From a bacterium (GTDB lineage: Bacteria > Planctomycetota > UBA1135 > UBA2386): a stretch of DNA of 36,614 nucleotides. Where the stretch lies: positions 1 through 36,614 of the forward strand of contig JANSXC010000041.1 of assembly GCA_024743115.1 (NCBI GenBank), written 5' to 3'. Shown here one piece after another: positions 14,438-22,747 of this stretch (positions are counted from its first letter, which is position 1; the number at the start of each line of letters is the position of its first letter). A program made the translations under genes and the position numbers. Under the pieces are notes generated by a model. It did not search any database and was not told the DNA's origin. It saw nothing but the letters and a program-made list of their open reading frames with translations.

Positions 14438-14541
14438 GGCCCGGAATGGTAGCGTCGGGCGGCGGGCGACGCGCGGGGCGAGCCACTTGACCCGTTCGGC
14501 AGTCGTCGGGATCCTGAATGATCCACCGGGGAGCGCATCGA

Positions 14542-14754
14542 ATGACAACCAACGCCCAGATCCTCCAACGCTCGTTTCCGGTGCGCGTCGTGTGCACGTT
14601 GGTCGCCGTCCTGACCGGCATCCTGCTCGTGTTGGTGTGGTCGGGTTACTCGGGATTCCTCGGTGCGCTGGGCGACGGAACTCCGATCGCGATCGTGTTT
14701 GCCGGTGCGCTCATCGCGCGCTGTGTGCTCGAGCTGCGGCGCGACTACGACTAG
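14542..14754 (+). CDS. Small two-helix membrane protein
   Basis: A 70-residue protein with two hydrophobic segments (VVCTLVAVLTGILLVLVW and TPIAIVFAGALIARCVLEL) and an RRDYD tail. A good GGGGAG site lies a few bases upstream of ATG 14542. The gene diverges from the histidine-phosphatase lipoprotein. Function unknown. Confidence 0.65.
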   Translation: MTTNAQILQRSFPVRVVCTLVAVLTGILLVLVWSGYSGFLGALGDGTPIAIVFAGALIARCVLELRRDYD

Positions 14755-14967
14755 GAAGCGCGCGAGCGAGTCATGTTCGAGGTGCGGTGTTGCGACTCGG
14801 GTGGCCGACTCGCTCCGGATCGATTCGATCCGGTGTGAGACTGCGCTCGTTGTGTAAGCCGACAGTCTCGATGGTCTGGCGGCGCAGGCACGGGCGTTCG
14901 TTGCGGGCTCGTAGTTCGCGAGCCGGGAGCGATCAAGTCGGCTGCTGCGATCGCCGATGGCTGCGGG
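14755..14967. other. Intergenic stretch
   Basis: No gene or strong hairpin is apparent between the two small membrane-protein genes. Confidence 0.4.
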
Positions 14968-15369
14968 ATGCCGCACGATCGGACGAACGTGGTGAGTTGG
15001 GTCGAAGCCCCAGAGCGCGGTCGGCGCGCGGGTCTGTGGGTCTGGCTCACGGGTTCGATGGCGTTCGCCCTGCTCTATCCGTTGCTCGTGCCCGCCGGGC
15101 TCGAGGCGCCATTCTCGATGCTCGAGGTCGAACTGCCGACTCTCGCCATACTCGGGATCGAGGTCGCGCGTGCGCTCGCCTGTTGGCCGCAGCGGCTGCT
15201 GTGGATCGCCGTCGCCTTACTCGTCGCCGTGCCGGGATGGCGCCTGCGGTCGCCGGGCGTTCAGCGTTGCTATCTCGCCGGCGGACTCGCCGCGGTCGGG
15301 GTGATGCACGTTCTCGCCTGGGCGGTTCACGACGTGATCGACCGCCTCCAGGCCGAGCTCGGCGACTGA
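14968..15369 (+). CDS. Hypothetical multi-pass membrane protein
   Basis: A 133-residue protein with about four hydrophobic segments: LWVWLTGSMAFALLYPLLVP, a moderately hydrophobic LPTLAILGIEVARALAC, LLWIAVALLVAVPGW and CYLAGGLAAVGVMHVLAWAV. No family is recognised. ATG 14968 is used; GTG 14992 is an alternative close to the membrane segment. It stands between a small membrane protein and the secreted-protein pair, with about 100 bases to the next start. Confidence 0.6.
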   Translation: MPHDRTNVVSWVEAPERGRRAGLWVWLTGSMAFALLYPLLVPAGLEAPFSMLEVELPTLAILGIEVARALACWPQRLLWIAVALLVAVPGWRLRSPGVQRCYLAGGLAAVGVMHVLAWAVHDVIDRLQAELGD

Positions 15370-15468
15370 TCGGCCGCGGCGCGGAAACTCGAATCAGAGT
15401 GAAAGGTCGTGGGGCGCCCCCGGCTGGGCAGGAGACGCCGATTTCCGGCCTGTCCCCAAACCGAACCC

Positions 15469-17472
15469 ATGCGTGTCCACACCTCCGCCGTTCTCGGCCT
15501 GTTGTTCTTCGCCCTGCCGTCCTCAGCTGCCGCGCAGGATCCCGAGCCCGAAGCGAACTACCAGCTCGAGCTGGGACCGCTGATCGACTCGATGGCGGGT
15601 CATCCCGAGGATCCGCAGCTGCCCGAGGGCCAGCTCGGCGCGTCGGATGACGTACTGTTGGCGACGAGTCCGATGGACATAGCGGAGCTGTTGCGATCGG
15701 GTATCGACTTCGCGCGGACCGAGGGCCGGTCACCACGCTTCTTGTTCGCGCTCGGCCGGGCGGCGCTGGCACACGGCTACGCGAGTGCCGCCGAGCGCCT
15801 GCTCACCGACGCTGCTGCGGGCGGCTCGCTCGCCGCGACCGCACATCTCGGGCTGCTCGCAGAGTCCCGGCAGCGTTTCGAAGTCGCCGGGCGGCTGCTC
15901 CAGCAGGCCGTCGATGGCGGGTTCGCGCCGCCGGCGATCGCGGATGCGTTGCGGCGAGTGCGGTTCGCGCGATTCGATCCGACCGCCTTCCGCCGGTCCG
16001 ACTTCATCGGTGCGCTGCATCGGGGCGAAGGGTTGCGCGAGCTACAGGGCCTGTTCGGTCTGACCTACATCGCCGAGATGGCGACGTTCCTCACGAGCGA
16101 TCAGGTGCTGTTCCTCACGGAGGATCCCCGCCTCCTGCTCGAGATCGATCCGGCACTGCCCTACTACGCGGCCAAGCGCGTCCTCCGATCGCCGCAGGCG
16201 ACGCGGGAGGCGATGAGCAACAGCCCGCTGGCTGCCATGGGCGACATGCTGATGACGATGGCGGAGAAGCGGCGTTCTGGCGCGGGGATTCTCGAGGAAG
16301 CCACCTCGGCTTTCACCGCGGGCGCAGAACGGATGGAGCCGATCGAACTTCTGAAGAAGCGTGCCGCTCAGGACGGCCGTCGGCTGGCGATCCTCTACGG
16401 CCAGAACCCGGCGGCCTTCCGCCAGATCGCCGCGAACATGGCTCGCGTCGTCGGTCTCGGCGGTGGCGCGTCGCAGGCCCCGGCGAAGAATCGTTCGAAG
16501 ACGTCGCACCCGCAGGTCGCCCCACAGAGCGGCTCGCGGTGGTCCCAGCCACAGCGCGACGGCTCGTCGGCGCAGCCGCGTGCGGGCGGCCGGCGTTCGT
16601 CCGCTCGTCGCGGCCGCGCTGGCGAACCACACCAGGGCAGGCCTGGGCTGAAGGAGCGCGTCGAAGCGGACATGCGCCGCCGCGAAGCCGAAGCGAAACA
16701 GCGCCGCCAGGAGCATCCCGAGGTGGAGCTGTATGCCGCCACGATCCCCGACATCGAGAGCCTCTGCCGCCGCGTGACGGAGCACTTCGGTGAGCCGCGG
16801 GAGGTCGTCTTCCGTACGTGGAAGCCGAACGTGGTCTGCGTTGCGCGGGCGAATCGCGACGGGGCCGTTTCGCGGTGGGACCTCGATCGTGGCGTCGGCT
16901 CGACGGCGCTGCATGCGCAGCTGCGCCAGTTGGATCCCGGGCGCGGTTCCCACGGTGATCTCGTGGTCGCCGTCATGACGGCGACGCGCTGGTTCCCGAA
17001 CATCAAGGGCTCATTCTCGAGCCGGACGGCGGAGCGGCCGGGGATGGGGTGGATGACTCCGAACACGCTGACGCTGGCAGAGGTCGAGAGCGCGCATCGC
17101 GCCTGGCAGGGGCGTGGAACGGGCGACGCCCACTTCACCTTCTCGCGTGGCGAGGATCGCTATCTCGTGCGCGAGTTGGCCAAGGGCCTCGACGTGCTCC
17201 GGTTCGATCCTCCGACCGTCCAGCAGATGGGGCAGATCGCGGACAGCTACGCCGCGCAGCTGGCGGGCCTCGAGCGGCTCCGCGACCGTCTTCCCGCGCA
17301 GCAGTGGCAGCGGCTGCAGGCTTCTCGGCGCACGACGTTCGAGAAGATGATGGCTCCGGGTCTGCAGGCGCTCCCCGCCGTCGCGGCGCTCGGGATCACG
17401 AGCGTAGCGGAGCTGTCGCCGGTTCTCGCGGCCTTGCGTGCCGCCAAGCCGCTGACGGAGGCGCGTCGATGA
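15469..17472 (+). CDS. Large secreted protein with repeat-like N-terminal helices
   Basis: A 667-residue protein starting with a signal peptide (VHTSAVLGLLFFALPSSAAAQ). Residues about 85-150 look like Sel1/TPR-type helical hairpins (FALGRAALAHGYASAAERLLTDAAAGGSLAATAHLGLLAESRQRFEVAGRLLQQAVDGG). A basic low-complexity linker (about 345-440, rich in Ser, Arg, Pro and Gln) leads to a C-terminal region with no recognised family. ATG 15469 is chosen since it places the signal peptide first. Its stop overlaps the start of the next gene (ATGA at 17469-17472), so the pair is translationally coupled. The role is probably tied to that second secreted protein. Confidence 0.75.
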   Translation: MRVHTSAVLGLLFFALPSSAAAQDPEPEANYQLELGPLIDSMAGHPEDPQLPEGQLGASDDVLLATSPMDIAELLRSGIDFARTEGRSPRFLFALGRAALAHGYASAAERLLTDAAAGGSLAATAHLGLLAESRQRFEVAGRLLQQAVDGGFAPPAIADALRRVRFARFDPTAFRRSDFIGALHRGEGLRELQGLFGLTYIAEMATFLTSDQVLFLTEDPRLLLEIDPALPYYAAKRVLRSPQATREAMSNSPLAAMGDMLMTMAEKRRSGAGILEEATSAFTAGAERMEPIELLKKRAAQDGRRLAILYGQNPAAFRQIAANMARVVGLGGGASQAPAKNRSKTSHPQVAPQSGSRWSQPQRDGSSAQPRAGGRRSSARRGRAGEPHQGRPGLKERVEADMRRREAEAKQRRQEHPEVELYAATIPDIESLCRRVTEHFGEPREVVFRTWKPNVVCVARANRDGAVSRWDLDRGVGSTALHAQLRQLDPGRGSHGDLVVAVMTATRWFPNIKGSFSSRTAERPGMGWMTPNTLTLAEVESAHRAWQGRGTGDAHFTFSRGEDRYLVRELAKGLDVLRFDPPTVQQMGQIADSYAAQLAGLERLRDRLPAQQWQRLQASRRTTFEKMMAPGLQALPAVAALGITSVAELSPVLAALRAAKPLTEARR

Positions 17473-18152
17473 GCCTGCTACGCGCTTGCTTCGCCCTCGT
17501 GCTGGGTCTCGCGGTGGGTGCGGTCTCGACACCCGAGGTCGTGGCTCAGAAACGTCCGACCCCGCAGTTCAAACGTGCGGCTGCCAAGACCGGCAAGCCC
17601 TCTCGCGCGATCAAGCTCCGGCAGCCGGTCATCAAGCGGGGGCAGGTGCGGGCGAAGGCGAAGGCCACGGCGAAAGCCGCGGCCGGATCCAAGGGGCCGA
17701 TCCAGAAGCTCCGCCGGGTTCTCGGCCGTGGGCTGAGGGCTGGTTCGACCACGGCTGTTGCCGGCGGCAAGAAGTCGCGCATGCAGCGTCTGCTCGGCAA
17801 GTTGCGCGGCAGCAGAGGGGCCACGCCCGGCAAGAAGAACCCGCCGCTCGTCATCACGCCGAAGAGCCTGCGCGCCGTCCTCAAGAAGCACGGTTCAAAC
17901 ACCCGCAAGTCGGGCAACAGCACCTTTCATCGTGGCGTCGACGTGGTCCGCCTCGTGCACGGCGCGCGGTTTGCCAAGGCCACGCCCGGCAAGGATGGGC
18001 ACGTCGTGCGGACCTACGACGCGCGGCGGGTCATCGGGCTCGAGAAACGTCACGGCCAGGCATCGGCGAAGCCGACGCGCCTCGTGACCGTCGTGACCGA
18101 TCGCGCCGGACAGGTGAAGACCGCCTACCCGGGCCGGCCGCGCGCTCGTTGA
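17469..18152 (+). CDS. Secreted basic protein with toxin-like C-terminal domain
   Basis: A 227-residue protein with a signal peptide (LLRACFALVLGLAVGAVSTPEVVAQ), a long Lys/Arg-rich region to about residue 125, and a compact C-terminal domain. The domain runs KHGSNTRKSGNSTFHRGVD...RRVIGLEKRHG...LVTVVTDRAGQVKTAYPG. The ending VVTD..G.V.TAYPG with upstream His and Arg resembles BECR-fold RNase domains at the ends of CdiA-type polymorphic toxins. This is pattern recognition only; the nuclease activity and the catalytic residues are unproven. It is coupled to the preceding secreted protein by an ATGA overlap. No obvious immunity gene follows directly; a SUKH-like gene lies 2 kb further on. Confidence 0.6.
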   Translation: MSLLRACFALVLGLAVGAVSTPEVVAQKRPTPQFKRAAAKTGKPSRAIKLRQPVIKRGQVRAKAKATAKAAAGSKGPIQKLRRVLGRGLRAGSTTAVAGGKKSRMQRLLGKLRGSRGATPGKKNPPLVITPKSLRAVLKKHGSNTRKSGNSTFHRGVDVVRLVHGARFAKATPGKDGHVVRTYDARRVIGLEKRHGQASAKPTRLVTVVTDRAGQVKTAYPGRPRAR

Positions 18153-18159
18153 CCCGCGG

Positions 18160-19830
18160 TCAGCGCTGGTCGACCGTCATGTAGAAGTTGCGGTCGAGCT
18201 CGAAGCTCTCGAGCTTGCTCTTCAGCGCGAGCTTCGTCGGTGCGTCGCTGACGGTGACGCGCTGCTCCTTGCCGTTGATGCGCACGACGACCGGCACAGT
18301 GAAGCCCTCGACGACCTTCTCGAAGCGCAGCGTCACGTGTTGCCCCTGCTCGCTCGGCTCGACGACGAGCACGGGGATGTCGGTCGTGCGCAGGTACTGA
18401 TCGAAGACCTTCGTGAAGTCGAAGTCGCAGACCTTGCACACGTAGGCCTCGAAGTCCGCGGTCGTCACGGTCTGGTGCCAGAACTCCGCGTTCACGCCGC
18501 GCAGCATCGCGCGCCACTTCGTGTCGTCGTCGAGCATGTGGCGCATGGTGTGCAGCATGTTGCCGCCCTTGTAGTACATGTCGCCCGAGCCCGACTTGTT
18601 GACGCCGTAGACACCGATGATCGGGATATCGTTCTGCACGAGCGCGCGGCAGCCGATGACGTAGTCCTGCGCTTCCTTCGCGGTGAAGTGGTACTCGACG
18701 AAGAGGTTCTCGGCGTAGTTCGCGAAGCTCTCGTGGATCCACATGTCCGCGGCGTCGCGCATCGAGATGTTGTTGCCCCACCATTCGTGCGCGGACTCGT
18801 GCACGACGATGAAGTCGAACTTCATGCCGACGCCGGTGTTGCTCAGGTCGCGGCCGAGGTAGCCGTTCTGGAAGCCGTTGCCGTACGTCACGGAACTCTG
18901 GTGCTCCATGCCGAGATAGGGCACGACGACGAGCTTGTAGCTGTCCTCGTAGAACGGGTACTTGCCAAACCAGTGCTCGAACGCGGCGAGCGTGCGCGGC
19001 ACCTCGACGAACTGCTTCTTCGCCTGCTCGCGCTGGTGCTCGAGCACCCAGTACTCGACGTCGAGCTTGCCGCCCTCGCCGTCGTACTTGGATCGCATCG
19101 GCACGTAGTTGCCGATGTTGACGTTGACGGAGTAGTTGTTGATCGGGTTCGTGACGCGCCAGTGGAACGTGGTGCGACCCTCCTGTTCGGCCTCCTTGCG
19201 TGACTGCAGGCGACCATTGGCGACCGCGACGAGGCCATCGGGGACCGTGAAGTGCATGTCGATGCCGCGGTCGGGCTCGTCGGCGCCGTGATCCTTGTTG
19301 GGCCACCAGATGCTCGCGCCGATGCCCTGGCAGGTCGTGGCGATGAAGTGCTGGCCCTTGCTGTCCTTGCGCCACGAGAAGCCACCGCTCCACGGTGGTC
19401 GCGTGCTCTGGCGCGGACGGCCTTCGTAGTGGACCGTGATTGCGGCCTCGGTCCCCGGCTCGATTGGGGCGGGGAGTGTCAGCCAGTAGACCTTGCCTTC
19501 GCGTTCGAACGGCAGCTCTTCCTCACCGAGCATCGCCTTCGTGAGCTTCAGCGGCGGCTGCAGATCGATCTGCATGCGTGTCGCTTTCGCGAGCGCCTCG
19601 AAGGTAATCGTATTATGGCCCGCGATGCTCTTCGTCGCCGGGTAGATGGCGAGCGCGAGGTCGTAGTGCTTCACGTCCCACCAGGCACGTTCGGGAGTGA
19701 TCGAACCGCGCAGCTGATCCTGGCGCGTGAAGCCTTCCGGAATGGCGTCGCCCTGAGCTGCGGTCGCGCCGGTGAGAAGCGCCATGAGCATGGCGGTCAC
19801 GAATGGGGAGTTGCTGGTCGGTTGGTGCAT
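18160..19830 (-). CDS. M1 family metallo-aminopeptidase, exported
   Basis: Removes N-terminal amino acids from peptides using one zinc ion. The zinc site is H344-E-S-A-H348 with the third ligand E367 in WIHESFANYAE, giving the standard HExxH-18-E spacing. The substrate-binding GAMEN-type motif is GMEHQ at 307-311. The N-terminal beta domain (about 45-240) precedes the catalytic domain, and at 556 residues it lacks the long C-terminal helical domain of larger M1 enzymes. ATG 19830 is chosen since it gives a signal peptide (FVTAMLMALLTGATAAQ). It converges with the secreted toxin-like gene, the stops being 8 bases apart. A role in periplasmic peptide use is inferred. Confidence 0.93.
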   Translation of the reverse strand: MHQPTSNSPFVTAMLMALLTGATAAQGDAIPEGFTRQDQLRGSITPERAWWDVKHYDLALAIYPATKSIAGHNTITFEALAKATRMQIDLQPPLKLTKAMLGEEELPFEREGKVYWLTLPAPIEPGTEAAITVHYEGRPRQSTRPPWSGGFSWRKDSKGQHFIATTCQGIGASIWWPNKDHGADEPDRGIDMHFTVPDGLVAVANGRLQSRKEAEQEGRTTFHWRVTNPINNYSVNVNIGNYVPMRSKYDGEGGKLDVEYWVLEHQREQAKKQFVEVPRTLAAFEHWFGKYPFYEDSYKLVVVPYLGMEHQSSVTYGNGFQNGYLGRDLSNTGVGMKFDFIVVHESAHEWWGNNISMRDAADMWIHESFANYAENLFVEYHFTAKEAQDYVIGCRALVQNDIPIIGVYGVNKSGSGDMYYKGGNMLHTMRHMLDDDTKWRAMLRGVNAEFWHQTVTTADFEAYVCKVCDFDFTKVFDQYLRTTDIPVLVVEPSEQGQHVTLRFEKVVEGFTVPVVVRINGKEQRVTVSDAPTKLALKSKLESFELDRNFYMTVDQR

Positions 19831-19929
19831 TGGAGTCCGCTCTACGGGCGCTCGGATCGTGTCAGGGAGCGTATCGCGGTATCGCTGCGACATCCCGCCG
19901 GCTGCTAGGATGTCTGCGAGGGACAAAAC

Positions 19930-20208
19930 ATGAAAGACACCGTCAGCAATCGCCGGGACCTGGTCTTCGTCGGGGCCCGGCTACTCGGGATCTACTTTGC
20001 CGTCAGTTCGTTCATCTCTGGGGCCACGTGGTTCGACGTGCACATGAGCATGAATCCGACGGGTAGTTGGAGCGACCTCTTCGGCTGGTCGGGACTGGTC
20101 TGGGGGGTGTTGCCGTGGCTCTTCGGGGTGATCGCCGGAGTCGTGCTCGCGCTGTATGCCGGGTCCATCGAGGCCTGGTTCGCGGCTCGTGATCGCGCGC
20201 GGCTGTAG
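19930..20208 (+). CDS. Small membrane protein
   Basis: A 92-residue protein with two or three hydrophobic segments (FVGARLLGIYFAVSSFISGATWF and GLVWGVLPWLFGVIAGVVLALYAG) ending in a charged tail. A GAGGGA site lies about 6 bases before ATG 19930. It is followed after 17 bases by the SUKH-like gene and is likely co-transcribed with it. Function unknown. Confidence 0.68.
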   Translation: MKDTVSNRRDLVFVGARLLGIYFAVSSFISGATWFDVHMSMNPTGSWSDLFGWSGLVWGVLPWLFGVIAGVVLALYAGSIEAWFAARDRARL

Positions 20209-20225
20209 CGGGCTGAGGTCTGATC

Positions 20226-20864
20226 ATGGAAGACGCGATCTATTGGAACGAAACCACCTACCAGGGGCCGCCGATCGACGACCCCGAGATTCTCGCGGCG
20301 TCACCGCCCGAACTGCAGGCTGTGCTGACGCGGTTGAACGGTGCGTGTCTGTTCCGCGGTGGACTGCACCTGCGCGGCGCCGTACTGGCGCCGGAGTGGC
20401 ACTCGTTGCGCTACGCCTGGGAGAGTGAACATGCGTTCCATCGGCTCTACCCGGAGATCGCGGAGACTGACGTCCCGTTCGGGCAAGACTCGGTCGGCGA
20501 CCAGTTCCTGCTGCGCGATGGTGAGGTGTGGCGCATGCTCGCGGAGGACGGTGATCTCGAGCCGCTCGGTGTCGGGCTCGAGCAGTTCCTCGCGAACGTC
20601 AATGCGGACCCGCTCGATTACCTCGTGATGCACCCGCTCGTGCGCTATGACGACGAAGGCGGTCGGATGCAGCCGGGTCAGTTACTGGTCGCGTTCCCGC
20701 CGTTCATCGCGGCCGAGTCGGCCGAGGGGCAGGCGGCGCTGCAGGCCGTCTCGGCGCTCGACGCGATCCGGTTCCATGCCGACCTCGCGCAGCAACTGCG
20801 CGACGTTCCGGATGGTGGCCGTTTCGAGCTGCAGATCGAGCCGCCTGACAGTTCGGTTTCCTAG
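20226..20864 (+). CDS. SMI1/KNR4 (SUKH superfamily)-like protein
   Basis: A 212-residue soluble protein. The pattern ILAASPPELQAVLTRLNGACLFRGGLHLRGA, then WHSLRYAW, then VPFGQDSVGDQFLLRDGEVWRM...EDGDLEPLGVGLEQFLANVNADP matches the SMI1/KNR4 fold, whose bacterial members often act as immunity proteins against polymorphic toxins. Here no adjacent toxin is present, so a housekeeping or unknown role is equally possible. GAGG lies 8 bases before ATG 20226. It follows a small membrane protein in the same direction. Confidence 0.8.
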   Translation: MEDAIYWNETTYQGPPIDDPEILAASPPELQAVLTRLNGACLFRGGLHLRGAVLAPEWHSLRYAWESEHAFHRLYPEIAETDVPFGQDSVGDQFLLRDGEVWRMLAEDGDLEPLGVGLEQFLANVNADPLDYLVMHPLVRYDDEGGRMQPGQLLVAFPPFIAAESAEGQAALQAVSALDAIRFHADLAQQLRDVPDGGRFELQIEPPDSSVS

Positions 20865-20905
20865 CAGGTGCGGTGGTCGGCGGGTGCTTCGACCGCAGCA
20901 CCGAG

Positions 20906-22651
20906 TCATTGGATCGCGGTCAGCAGTTCGTGGGCGGCGCGGAAGTCCGGGTTGCAGTGCACTGCGCGCTGGGCCTGCTCCCGCGCGCGCCCGGACTGGC
21001 CGCGCAGGTGGTTGAGGCGGGCGAGATAGTACCAGGCTTCGGCGCAGCGCTCGTCGAGTGCGAGCGCCTGGCGCCAGGCGTGGCGCGCCCGGTCGTCGTT
21101 GCCGTCGAGCTCGTAACCGATCCCGAGCCCGACCCACGCGGCCGCCGTGGCTTCGCCCGCGATCGCTTTCTCGAAGGCGCGCACGAGTCGCGGTGGATCG
21201 AACCGTTCTTGCTGCTGCTGCGTGAACAGCTCACACCATGCGAGTCCGACGCGGGCGTCGTTCCGGGCTTTCTTCGAGCCGGCATCGACCACTTCCCGAC
21301 TCCTGGGGTCGATGCGGATCGTTGCGAGGGCATCGGAGAACGCGTGGCGGGCGGCGAGCAGCGCGCGGTCGTCACCACCCTCCGCGGCGCGCAGCTCGAG
21401 GTTACCGCGCATCACGTGCAATAGTGGGTCGTCCGGCGCGTGATGAAGGCCGTTCTCGATCAGCGCGCGCTGATCTTGCCAGCTGCCGGTGTGCACGAAC
21501 GCGATGGCCGCCAGCACGACGACGGCGATCGTGGGCAGCGGCAGGAGCTGCGGTCGGTTCGCGAGCCACGCGATCACGAGCAGGCCGAACCCGAACGCCG
21601 ACAGATACAGGTAGCGCTCGGTCAGTGGAAACGTGCCGACCACCTGAAACGCCGCGACGTGGGGCAGTAGCGGCACCGTGATCGCGGCGAGTGCGAAGCG
21701 GGTCGCTCCGGTCGCGCGGCGCGCGGCGAATACGCCGATGCCCAGCACCAGGATCGCCGTGACCGAGAACGCGAGTGCGGTCGCGGTGGCGGGCGATTGG
21801 TCGAACGGATGGAACGCGGTCAGCGGCCACGGTACGGCCAGCAGGCCGAGGTGTCGCACGAACAACTCGCCCGATGCCGACAGCGCATGGAGGACTGGCA
21901 GGGCCGTGCCGTTGGGGTCCGTCGTTCCGAACGGTTCGGAGAGCAACGACAGTCGCAGCGCTGTCCATAGAATCGCCGCGATCGCCATCGGGATCAGAAT
22001 CCGGCGCCACGGCAGCTTCTGCGGGCGGTCGGGCAGCCACGCGATCGCAGCGAGCACCAGCGGCAGGCCGGCGACTGCGCTTTCCTTCGCAAGCAGCGCC
22101 GCGAGGCAGGCCGTGGCCGCCAGCCAGGCGTGCCGGTGTTCACCGGTCGCTGCGAGATCGCGCCAGCGCAGTGCGAGTTCGATCGCGAGCAGGACCAGGA
22201 ACCCCGCGATTGGCCCACTGACCGCGGAGCACCAGGCGACGCTCTCGACCTGAACCGGGTGCCAGAGGAACAGCAGCGTGGCGAGCGCCGCGTATCGGCC
22301 GTCGCCGAATGCGCGCAGGCTGAGCCGAAACGCGCAGGCGCCGGCGAGTGCGTGGGCCAGGAGCGCGAGCGCGTGGATCCCCACGGGGCCGGCGAGTTGC
22401 CAGGCCGCGGACATGAGCAGCGCGGCCAGCGGTCGCCAGTAGCCGATCTGCCCGACGTAGAACGGCTCGCCCAGCAGCTGCGAAAGGTCGCCGTTACGCA
22501 GCGGCGGGTTCTGGAGAATGAGTTCCGAATCGTCGTAGACGAGCTGGCCCGCGAGCGCGGGCCAGTAGATCAGCAGGACGGCCAGGCCACACCAGAACAT
22601 CGGGTACGGCGCCATCCCGCAGATTCGTTTGCAGAGGAACCTGAGACCCAT
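20906..22651 (-). CDS. GT-C type membrane glycosyltransferase candidate with TPRs
   Basis: A 581-residue protein with about ten membrane segments over residues 15-405 and TPR units after about residue 420 (LLHVMRGNLELRAAEGG; AWVGLGIGYELDGNDDRARHAWRQALALDERCAEAWYYLARLNHLRGQSGRAREQAQRAV). The first external loop carries DD at 40-41 in VYDDSELILQNP, matching the acidic motif of GT-C enzymes. The overall plan resembles the TMTC / DUF1736 group, where membrane mannosyl-type transferases are fused to TPRs. Sugar transfer from a lipid carrier to exported protein is inferred; donor and target are unknown. ATG 22651 is preferred over TTG 22657. Confidence 0.82.
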   Translation of the reverse strand: MGLRFLCKRICGMAPYPMFWCGLAVLLIYWPALAGQLVYDDSELILQNPPLRNGDLSQLLGEPFYVGQIGYWRPLAALLMSAAWQLAGPVGIHALALLAHALAGACAFRLSLRAFGDGRYAALATLLFLWHPVQVESVAWCSAVSGPIAGFLVLLAIELALRWRDLAATGEHRHAWLAATACLAALLAKESAVAGLPLVLAAIAWLPDRPQKLPWRRILIPMAIAAILWTALRLSLLSEPFGTTDPNGTALPVLHALSASGELFVRHLGLLAVPWPLTAFHPFDQSPATATALAFSVTAILVLGIGVFAARRATGATRFALAAITVPLLPHVAAFQVVGTFPLTERYLYLSAFGFGLLVIAWLANRPQLLPLPTIAVVVLAAIAFVHTGSWQDQRALIENGLHHAPDDPLLHVMRGNLELRAAEGGDDRALLAARHAFSDALATIRIDPRSREVVDAGSKKARNDARVGLAWCELFTQQQQERFDPPRLVRAFEKAIAGEATAAAWVGLGIGYELDGNDDRARHAWRQALALDERCAEAWYYLARLNHLRGQSGRAREQAQRAVHCNPDFRAAHELLTAIQ

Positions 22652-22747
22652 TGCCAATCGCTACCGATCGTAGCTCGTGAGAGTAGTGCGGGAACCGGTG
22701 CTGGTCACGCCAGCGCTGGCGACTTTCGTTCGCTTAGGATTACCGCA

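Noticed and set aside
12703..14976. A 757-codon open frame on the minus strand
   Set aside because: It covers the LRR-like and histidine-phosphatase genes in another frame and its product is an Arg/Pro/Ala-rich chance sequence; the two real genes have recognisable signal peptides and motifs.
14226..15650. A 474-codon plus-strand frame
   Set aside because: It overlaps several small genes with membrane or signal segments in other frames, and its product is arginine/serine-rich without any domain.
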